From positions 24,184,392-24,248,391 of the forward strand of contig JBBMNZ010000003.1 in NCBI GenBank assembly GCA_037954325.1: a stretch of 64,000 nucleotides of DNA, in the 5' to 3' direction. The first letter of the stretch is position 1. The number at the start of each line of letters is the position of its first letter. Below, in pieces: positions 55,148 to 64,000 of the stretch. This DNA comes from Fistularia commersonii (lineage: Eukaryota > Chordata > Actinopteri > Syngnathiformes > Fistulariidae). A model generated the notes under the pieces. The model was not told the DNA's origin. It saw nothing but the letters and a program-made list of their open reading frames with translations, and did no database searches. The translations under genes were made by a program, and so were the position numbers.

Positions 55148-55224
55148 AAAAACCAGCTGGGAAACTGGCCTTGGGATATGAGCTAGAAGCACATGGCCAT
55201 ATGCGAGGTATTTTCATAAAGAAG
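55148..55224 (+). other. exon-like segment with strong splice sites (unassigned)
   Basis: A long pyrimidine-rich tract (about 55085-55141) ends CTTCCAG. It is followed by 77 bp open in one frame (reading KPAGKLALGYELEAHGHMRG, then IFIKK) and a consensus donor AAG|GTAAGT that runs into a (TG)n. The other two + frames have stops. No flanking exon or known protein was recognised. It may be a noncoding-RNA exon, a distant alternative exon, or a conserved element that mimics one. Confidence 0.35.
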
Positions 55225-55226
55225 GT

Positions 55227-55259
<33 letters not shown>

Positions 55260-55262
<3 letters not shown>

Positions 55263-55449
55263 GCGAGCGGTGAAGGGGTGCGATTCCTCGCTGAAATGCA
55301 CTACAATGCACCAGATAAGTAGGACATTTATCTGGCAGTGGTTTGCCTTCCCCCTGTCGCGCTTGTGTGTGAGTTCCTGAGTTCCCTGCCTATCCCACAG
55401 CTAAATGCTTTCAACACCCGGAATTTCAGTCGCTTTCATACGCACAAAA

Positions 55450-55480
<31 letters not shown>

Positions 55481-58400
55481 TACACACATCGCAACTGTTA
55501 CAGGCAAACTGCTGAGAGGACGCCGCTTCAGATGCAGATGCAGCCCGCTCATTAGACGGTTTCTTCCTGGATCCAGGCCAAATATCTGCAGGTTATAAAC
55601 TCACTGATGTAACAGGCGGTCCGAGCCACCGATCCGGGGCGGCGTCTCAAAACGCCAGAGCGTCTCCCTTTTTTTCCCGGGCGCCGTCATTCATTTTCAT
55701 TTGCTGTCACCTTTTTTTGTCCACAAACAACAAGAGAGGTTGCATGAAAAAGGGGGATAATCAGTCCCGCCACAGCTGGCCTGAAAAAAAACCCAAATGA
55801 AATCGTTCTGAAATATCCAATCACTTGGTTCGGTATTCCCAGGCGCAGCTAGCTTTGCGATTGATGTTGGGAAGTTGCATGCCAGCCTCTTATGGAGGTT
55901 CAGCTTTCTGCCCGGCGCTGGCACCGACCAGCGGGGGACTCGCCGTGACTCACGATTGCCATTTGTTTAACGGCGCACCAAAACAGAGGGAAATGGTATT
56001 TTCAGACGATATGGGAGGAGATCAACACCGGTCCCCGCATCCGGCTCGAGATGTGTAAAACATCAGCCAGGAGGCGGCTGCCAAAAACACTGGCGTGAAG
56101 CTGCGCCAGTGTGCACAGAAAGCTAAGCTAAGCTAAGCTAAGCTGAGCTAAGCTAAGCGTTTCCCATTGTTACATTCTCGCATCGTGAATTTGTGCTATT
56201 TTACTTTATTCTCATCATCTGATTGGCCTTTTCCCAACTGTCCCGTGATTACAAAACCCTGTGAGTTGCGGCTCGTCGCGGTGAAACATCATTTCCTCGT
56301 GTCCCGCGCTAACCTACCGGCCGTATAAAATAAACTTCGGCGCAGACAAGAGAATCTCAGACGTAGCCATTCAGATAAGAGGAAGGTCCCTGCACCAGCT
56401 TATTGCCTCCAGCTCAGTGATATATGGATCAGCAGAGGCTAATAGCAAAGTATTGACAGGGAAATGGTGTGCTTATCCTGCTACTGCATGCCGGCAGGAG
56501 GTCCCCGAAGCAGATGGGATACACTTCGGGGAGAAGACCGGGAGAGGGGATGAGGAGGAGGAGGAGGGTGAGAGGATGAGGTAGAATCGTACGGGGACAA
56601 ATTACCCGTGTTTATTGCTTTATTTCAGCTAATTTGTCTCGGAGTTTGAGTCGACAGTTAGGCGGCGGGTCCTCGTTTCTTGTGCAAGTAGGCTTCAGTG
56701 GCACCGGTAAATTCAAACGATATTACTTGAAATATTTGTTTGTGCGTCGCCTGAACCCCGAAATGATGGAGAAGAACGGTAAAGGGTATAAAAGTACATG
56801 CGATCTTCTCTTTCCTTAATCGAATATGAATGTCGGCCACAAGTTATCCGCTTATTACGTCCCTCGCGACTCCTCGGGGGGGCGGAGGGCGCCGCGGCTG
56901 CGAAACCCCTCGACCTTATTCCGAATAATCTCGATATTTTACATGTTGTACCCGGGGTGATTTGTCGTGCACGCACTCGGGGCTGCGGAAATACTAAAAC
57001 GCGGCGTCTACAGCCAACGGAGAAAGGCGATAGATCAAGATGTAGGCTGTCCTCCCATTGGTGGAGGAGATGTCGGGGAGGGGGGTGTTTAATGCCGGAG
57101 TCAGTAGGTTATCGCTTTGGGGCCTGCACCTTGCTCTAAGTGCCAGCTTTATCAAACACAGCCAATTGTGCCTCTGACACAGCTGTGGACGGGTCCTAAT
57201 GGCAACACTTCATCAAGCTCAGGGAGAACGTACAGGGGGAGCGATGCCCTTTTATTGCAGATAAAGATGTTGATTCAGTCTAGTTCCGGGAAGCGGGCGG
57301 CGCAATTTGGTTACCTTCGCTGCCCCGGCTGCTGGGCTTTACGGCCAACTGAAATTCCCGGGAAGTGAATCAACAAGGTTTGTACGTTGCGCGTCCGAAC
57401 CGACCGAACACCTCCTGAGCGGCGAGGAATAAATAAAAGATCCCGTTCCGCGAGGGAAACATAGACAAACCAAGGGTGAAGCGGTGAATGAAAGAACGTG
57501 GAATTATCAGTTGGAGTCCAAAAAAAAATTAAAAACAACACAAGTAGGAGAGCCTTCGTTAAAACGGCGCTCTTTAGCTGAGATCTTGGCTGCGCACGGC
57601 ATTTAGAGGATTGAGCAGATAATGAAAAAAATGCTGACAAAAACTTATGTTATCGCGCTCAGACATCTGCATCGATGAGCGCCGTGGGCCGAGAAACCCC
57701 CCCCCCCTCCTCTGCGCGGGCCTCGTCCCTGCGTTCCACCAGAGGAGGCCGCATATGACCGGCTCTACATCTGGGCGGCGAGCGCCGCGGCGGGGCTTGT
57801 CTACGACCGTGATTACCCACTTGACATCTTTATAGGTGCTTGGCAGACGCCCGCTTCGGCATAAGTAGAGAGAGAAACGCAGAATGCCAAAGCGCCCCCT
57901 CCCACCCCCAGCGTGGGCCTGGGACATCGGAGTTTTGTGTTGAAATAATTAGTCTGCTTAGCTGCCATCTGGCCCGTCGTCACTGGCGGGGAGCGAGCCA
58001 GGTGCTTCACGGGTGATGCCGAGGAGAGGCGTACAGCAGATGTGCGCGGGCGGAGACGAATTGGCTAACCCCCGACTTGGAGCTGGACCGGAACCGGCGC
58101 GAGGGGCGGCGGATGGGCGGGTCGGCCTGGTTTGAGGCCTTAAACCAATTACAACAAAGAGCGGAGACAAGGACCTCCGAGCCCAGCAAAGATGGGCTTC
58201 AAATGGCTTCAAAAGCGCCGGCTCCGTCAGCGAAATCTAGTTGAGCCGTCGAACGATAATCCCGCGCCGGCCAAATAAACCAAATCGGCGTTATCTATGA
58301 AGAGCAGGTGCCATTTAATTGCAGATCTTTCCCGACGCGGCTGGAAAAAGCAGGGGAGGTTTTTAAGGATCTTTGGAGCACTTCGGCGAGCAGGTAACTT

Positions 58401-59930
58401 GATAAGGCCCCTGGATTTACTCGATGAGGTAGAAAGTTCCTGAGCAAGCAGCCGGCGTGCGGTTGTTGTTCCCAGAGGGCTGGGAAACCGTATCTGCCCT
58501 GGAGGAATATCCTCTTTGGTAAGCACTTCTTATCCAGGCCATCACTGCAGGCCGATAGAGGCAGGGTAATATCCAGTAACTGCAGCTTTATGTGCGATCC
58601 AATACTCGGATCAATCTCTGGGACGGGAGGATTTGCCATTAACCCCTGTGATATCTCACTTTCTCTCTTGGTTTTTTGGCTGTGTGTGTGTTTGTGTGTG
58701 TGTGTCATCCACCGACTCCCTGGCTTTTGTTTGAAACTGCAGCGGCAATCGTGTAATCTTTTTCAGGAAGTATAAAAAAAAAACAAAAAAAAAAAAACAA
58801 ATGAAATGGTTGCAGCTTGTGGGTTCTTCCAGTCTTCATTACTTTGCTACAAACTCGCGTAAAACACCATTTTCAGTAAAGACCGGTCGGGGAGCTTCAA
58901 CATCGTGGGAATAATTCAAAAATCATAGATGGTCTCAGTGAAAATTACCTGGTGAAAGACATTCTTTAAGGCGATGAACACACCACTGCGCACGCGCCGT
59001 GCCGATGAACGTGTGTGTGTGTGTGTGTGTGTGTTGTTTGGATTGAGGGGTGAAACAACGCAGACTGTAGTATTTCTGTATCTCCAGTGTGATTAAAAAT
59101 GTGTGCGCGTAGAAGCTTCCACCATACGCGAATGAGTGTGAGTGTGTGTGTTGTTTCCAGAAAGCAAAAAAAAAGATGGCTCTACAGAGATACCGCGAAA
59201 GAGACAGCAGGTTGGAGACTTTGTTTAAAACTCCCAATACTTGGGGGGATTATCGCCCCGTCTATCGTCCCCTGTGACTGAACTTAAGAGGGATAGACTG
59301 AAGCAGTGACACGTGGCTCCGCCGAGCATCTGTATTCCCCCCTCGCTGAATATAAATGGGTAGTCGCCAAAATTAGTTTCTCTGGCGGAGCCGTTCTCAA
59401 GTAAAAATGACGTTACAAGCGACAAAATTGAGAGTCACGCCTGTTGTTCGGGGGGGAAAATATTTCCAGCAGATTCATCAAACGGAAATCATCCACCGCA
59501 TGAATATGGATGGCTGCGGCTGCACGGCATTTAAAATTGCAGCTAATACATATATATAAATACATATAAACCTGCGTTGGATTATTTCAGATAATCACCA
59601 AGCGCTTACAGATTTATCACTAATCAATAAACACAGATAATAAAGATAAGCCTGGTGCGTGGGTGTGAGAAACAGGTGGCACACACACAGTGATATGCAG
59701 TCCGAGTGATGAGAGTTACCTGGTAAAACCCGTCACGCCGAGGAGACGCTTTTTGATTTATAACGGATTTCCCAGCTCAGCTACAAAGCAGTGTTATTGC
59801 TGTTCGAGATTTTTTTTTTTTTTATTTTAAATTAAAAACAGAATTAGCTAAAGCAGCTGGTGATCCAGGATAGCAGTTGTCACAGTGAAATAAACGGCGT
59901 TTAGAGAAGAAGGAGTGGGAGGTTCACTTA
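55260..59930. other. intergenic desert segment with conserved-noncoding character
   Basis: No gene supported. CA run at 55449-55474, AGCTA pentanucleotide tract at 56119-56158, TG runs near 58681-58704 and 59011-59034. Long low-repeat stretches (about 56340-56520, 57040-57290, 58230-58680) have mixed composition without open frames and are the best conserved-noncoding candidates. Open frames on both strands at 57570-58210 overlap each other and show no domains. Confidence 0.35.
56119..56158. repeat. AGCTA pentanucleotide repeat
   Basis: Eight units of AGCTA/AGCTG, each 5 bp, with one G substitution. Confidence 0.85.
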
Positions 59931-60200
59931 CCTTGAATGGTTTATTATTATTTTTTTTCTTTCCAGGTCTTGAAAAAGCAGCGTCGTCCCTGAGCTTTCA
60001 CGCGGGCCCCCCTTCGGCCGGCCGTGGCGGCCGCGCTCTGGCGGTGACGCGCGGGAAGTGGGAAGAGCCGCCGTCCGGAGGACTCGGTCAATGGAGCATC
60101 GGGAGCGGAGACCGAGGGGGGAACGGCAACACGGGGAGAAGGGCTGAGTCGGAGTGGTTCTCCGCTGTGAGGCTTTTTCTGCTCTCCTTCCCTGAATGAA
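59931..60200. other. CpG-rich patch with a minus-strand donor-like site
   Basis: GC-rich sequence (60000-60140) with dense CpGs in an otherwise moderate region. On the minus strand it runs into AAG|GTAAGTG (59934-59926). This could be a first exon of an unannotated minus-strand transcript, but no acceptor partner or coding signal was found. Confidence 0.25.
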
Positions 60201-60402
60201 AGCAACCCCTACGAGTGAATGGGTAATGAGAGACCGGCTCCTGAGATTTTAGCTTTCTTAATCATGTTCATAATTAATTCAAGAACATTGATAATTTCAT
60301 TACATTCTTTTTGTCTTATCAATAAATGATGTGCCTGCACTTTTGGTCTTGTGTATACGGGAGAGAGGGAGGAAGAGAGGGAGGGTGTGTGTGTCTGCGT
60401 GC

Positions 60403-60403
<1 letters not shown>

Positions 60404-60439
<36 letters not shown>
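60404..60439. repeat. (TG)n microsatellite
   Basis: TG run of about 36 bases followed by a poly-G; a second TG run is at 60606-60624. Confidence 0.85.
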
Positions 60440-62226
60440 GGGGGGGGGTGCAAGTGAAGTAATACCGCACTAAAAGCACAAGAGATGGAAAATGATACAA
60501 ACAAGGAAGTGGTAATTATAATCTTTGACCAAGCCACTGGCAGCACAATATGAAGTCAATTGGCTACAAATAATTAATAAGGCCTCCCGGTGTGTGTGTG
60601 AGTGTGTGTGTGTGTGTGTGTGTGCGGTGAGGATGAGGAAGAGGAGGAGGAGGGGACGAGGGGGCCGCTGCTGACGAATGTCTGGGCTCAACACGGTCTA
60701 CTCTTACTGGTTGTTTTCACCAAAATAAAAACACCTTTCCCAACGCCATGTTTTCAACCAACGGCGTGTGTTCTCACACACACACACAAAAACACACACC
60801 GGCGCAAAGGCGAGGAAGGCGACTGGGTGTCTTCTCATCTTCAGTGCTCACCTTTGAACGGCATAGAGGGTGGTGGTGGTGGTGGTGGTGGGGTGTGAAC
60901 GTCCTTCAGACCCGGCGAGGGTTCGGGTTTCATGGACATTAGCGTGGAGAGGCAGCTTCCAAAGACCACTCTCCTTCCTCTTCCCTCCTCCTCCTCCTCC
61001 TCCTCCTCTTCCACCTCTGTCGGGCCAAGAAAAGAAAAAGGAGAGTCACCCTCTGTCTCGTCTCATCTCTGGTTTCAAGTCGGCAGGAATAATGAGACAA
61101 TGTGCATTTTTAATGGATCATCTTCGGATCATTCGTTAACCCCTCACCTCGGCCAGAGGGTCCGGCCCCGGCCATCCATCCATCCAACTTTCCGTTCAAA
61201 AGCTGAGCTGAAAATAGAAAAGGGGATGTGGGTGAGCACACACACACACACACGGATGATGTAATTGATATCTGTGTCCTAAAAATACAGACGGAAGGAC
61301 GGCCCCGGACGCCGGCCTCCTCTTCAGCTCCAAAACAAAAGGAGCGCGGAGGCACGACGAAGAGCGGCCTCTGAGTGACCGGCTGTCCGGAGGCTTCTCG
61401 AATCCCCTCGTATTCGTCAATCTTTTACCAGACGGGTATTTAAAAGGACAGCGAAACGCCGTGTGAGACTTCTCAAGGAACGTATTCTTTTATTTTACTC
61501 GAATCGGACGCCGATCGCCCGGGTTTTCACCCGCGGCCCCACCGGAAATAATCGTCCAAGGGGGGGGGGGGGTGTTGAGGAGGGGAGCGTCTGCGTGAAA
61601 ACCGGGGTGATTGGGCGATGGGCCCAGCACAGCCGCCACCGTTTGGAGGCCCATTTGGTTTCTGTCACTTTCTAATGGATTCCAAGCACATGACACACTA
61701 CAATATGGATTGGTAAAGCTGTACGAGGCATTAGAGATTCAAGTAGTTTATGTCCTATTTATTTCTCATGTGCCACGGGCCTTTGTCTTGAGATATGACC
61801 GTCTGAACACAAGAAACCCTCAATAAAATAAAAAAGTAAAGAGGCGAAAATAGAGATTTACAGCCGGCCATTTTGACAGTGGACTTGATATAAGGTGTTC
61901 ATAACAAGTTTTGCATTTTATTCCCCGTCCCCCCGCACACATTTTCATCATATTTTATGTGATCTATGTATGCAGCGCCCATCCTCTCTCTGTCACCCAA
62001 CCTCACCGACGTGTCCCTCTTAAACAGATTGCTACAATACTTGTAATGATGGTCTTTCCCAGCTGTGCTGCAGGAGAGAGGAAGGGAGCAGCAGGCTATA
62101 GTATTACCATAATACCCGCTCCCTCCCTCCACCGTCCCAGGGGGCCGTGTGGGGCTGCATTGGGATGCAGGGAAACTCAGCTGTGTGTGGGGACTCAACT
62201 GGCTGCTGGTCCTGCAGGCTGTAGGG

Positions 62227-62228
<2 letters not shown>
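60440..62228. other. intergenic sequence rich in simple repeats
   Basis: (GGT)n at 60868-60891, (CTC)n at 60984-61010, CA runs near 60775-60788 and 61236-61252, poly-G at 61561-61572. No gene supported. 61670-61830 is low-repeat and AT-rich. Confidence 0.4.

Positions 62229-62283
<55 letters not shown>
62229..62283. repeat. (GT)n microsatellite, 55 bp
   Basis: Longest uninterrupted dinucleotide run in the window. Confidence 0.95.
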
Positions 62284-62284
<1 letters not shown>

Positions 62285-62793
62285 TTGCGACAGGGCTGAA
62301 CCTGCCTGTGGGCAATGTAATAAAAGCGCCACACACTGCTGGTAGTGATGGTGCCACTGCTGCTGTAGCTGCAGAGTAGGGGATAAATATAAACGGGGCC
62401 CGCATCAAGGAGCCCCCCCCCCCCCAGTCACAGCCTGACTTACATCCTAATAATTAGGCCCCTTTCCAATAAAACTGGGTTTTGTGGCCATGCATCTATT
62501 TTACTTGTGTTTGCTGCTGCAGCGGGAGGGATGCATGATCTGCTGCAGTGTGCGCTTAAAAAAAGTCTATACAAATATCTTGAATTTCTCCAATGTCAAG
62601 CGACTCCCTCCATTTCTTGATGAGATTCTTAATACCTGTTATTGCCTCCTGACCTTCAAACAGAAATAAAGATTTAATGTTTATGTTTGCAATTTTCACA
62701 TTATCAAGCAATTAAAATTGATTGATAAGCAGCTGTAGCACCAGAAAAACTGGTTTTAAGATGTACACATTCCATTATTCATTTTAAATCGCA

Positions 62794-62830
<37 letters not shown>

Positions 62831-64000
62831 ACACTTTGCTCCATTGCTGGTGCCCATCATGCAACACTAGGGTAATTATCATGTTATCGAAAAACCTCCT
62901 GATGTCCCATTCATACTCGGCTCGGACAATTAGCCCGACAAAAAACGCACATATAGAATCAATACATGGCTTCAATCCAAATTGTTTATTTGGTTAATAG
63001 TTTGTCTTGTGCTTAACGGTCATGAAATGTCCCATTAATGAAAAAAACAACCTTTTGCTCTCAATATGCATTTTTGAGGCGTGAAGCACGGACCAAAGCG
63101 CGAACCTTACACTGAGAAAACAGGCCTGGGTGGTTAATGCCAAATGCAAAGAGGTGAAATGTGCAGTGAAAACACAGAATCACGTGTGAAGAATCAGGAG
63201 TTAAATGTCCGAGACACCGGCTCGGAGGATTCTGGCTCAGCCCCCACTTTTGTCATCGTTCCCTCGTGATGGCGATCCAACACCCGTCCGAAACGGCCCG
63301 CCGTTTTCTCCGAGATTAATAGCGCCTTGATCCCCAAAACACGGGGATTTTACAAAACCGCGACGATACGTTTCACATTATTATATTCGCACGCGCGATA
63401 CTGGCCTTGTCGTTGCCTTCAAAGCGATACATCAAACACATTTCCCATATTTTGCCCTCCCTCCTCCTGACTTCCTAGCTGCTAAATCACTCCTATCTAA
63501 ATCACATTGATGTGTGATGGAGGGGGTGAACCGAGGGGACAGAGGGAGAGGATGAGAGGGAGGAAGAGAGGAGCTGGGTGGGGGCGGCAGTCCGGGCGGG
63601 GGGTATCGGGCTAATTAAAGCAAGCATTTGTCAGAGATTAAGGCTTAAACAGAAAAGGTCATCCGAGCGCCAGAGCGCACGCTTTCGCTGCCGTGCTCTT
63701 AGGGCAGTCTAAACCTTTCCCGGCTAAATGGTAAGGATGCTATTTGCTGGAGATGGGGGACGGGAGCGGGGGCGTGGGGAGCTCCCCATCCCCTTAGCCC
63801 CCCCCTTCCAACCCTGGTAAGACTGACACTCGGGTCATTGGCTCTTCACTGTCCATTACACATGCTGGTCAAATCTGACAATCGGTGTCATTTAGGGATG
63901 AAAAATAAGTGCTCGGACAAGATCAATAGATGCAGCTGTCTGTAACAGTTGTGATTAATTGACTGTCACCAATTAATGACTGGCCTGTTGCAGAGATATG
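62284..64000. other. intergenic sequence with conserved-noncoding character, to the right edge
   Basis: No gene. 62300-62480 (GCAATGTAATAAAAGCGCCA, ACATCCTAATAATTAGGCCC) and 63830-64000 (GTGATTAATTGACTGTCACC, AATTAATGACTGGCC) are repeat-poor with clustered ATTA words, as in developmental enhancers. CA run at 62796-62824. Conservation not tested. Confidence 0.35.

Noticed and set aside
61899..62408. Frames of 144-169 residues on both strands
   Set aside because: Both are held open by the 55-bp (GT)n (reading Cys-Val or His-Thr); sequence on either side looks noncoding.
1..64000. CRISPR array, operon, prophage or other prokaryotic system
   Set aside because: No direct-repeat/spacer array and no bacterial gene arrangement; the DNA is vertebrate with spliced genes.

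Overview
This window looks like nuclear DNA of a teleost (ray-finned) fish. The reasons are vertebrate exon-intron genes with GT-AG introns, very many (CA/TG)n tracts, fish-type dispersed repeats, and two intact RTE-type LINEs. Exon maps were made by hand from splice sites and reading-frame continuity. Family assignments come from remembered protein families, with no database search.

Layout. (1) 1-5417, + strand: a mitochondrial CYP27-family cytochrome P450, most likely cyp27c1, with exon 1 missing beyond the left edge. Its 3' UTR runs to about 6.5 kb. (2) 7223-20471, + strand: a complete 22-exon rbm26 gene (PWI-like N-terminus, RS/RD-rich stretch, CCCH zinc finger, two RRMs). All exons join in frame to give 1006 codons plus stop. 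Intron 3 carries a full-length RTE LINE in antisense orientation, and the intron before exon 21 has a GC donor. (3) 20.5-64 kb: no convincing protein-coding gene. This gene-poor tract mixes unique, conserved-looking noncoding sequence with repeats.

The repeats in the desert are: an AT-rich island (25.8-27.1 kb); a large-unit tandem array (29.1-30.2 kb) whose end holds a second intact RTE LINE (30236-33421); a low-complexity AAT/TA tract (34.3-35.2 kb); an inverted pair of a compound repeat family (35.6 and 39.6-40.2 kb); a hAT MITE nested in a LINE-derived repeat (37.5 kb); a Tc1-type MITE (47.2 kb); a nest of hAT-like elements followed by a decayed RTE fragment (52.0-53.5 kb); and many microsatellites.

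The most notable result is that the two RTE elements encode 1018-residue proteins differing at only three positions and have exact 17 and 18 bp target-site duplications. The family was therefore recently active here. Both copies share a 66-codon upstream overlapping ORF and a strong three-tier 5' hairpin. A 77-bp exon-like segment with good splice sites at 55148-55224 is the best hint of an unrecognised transcript in the desert. I did not find a convincing new multi-gene system.
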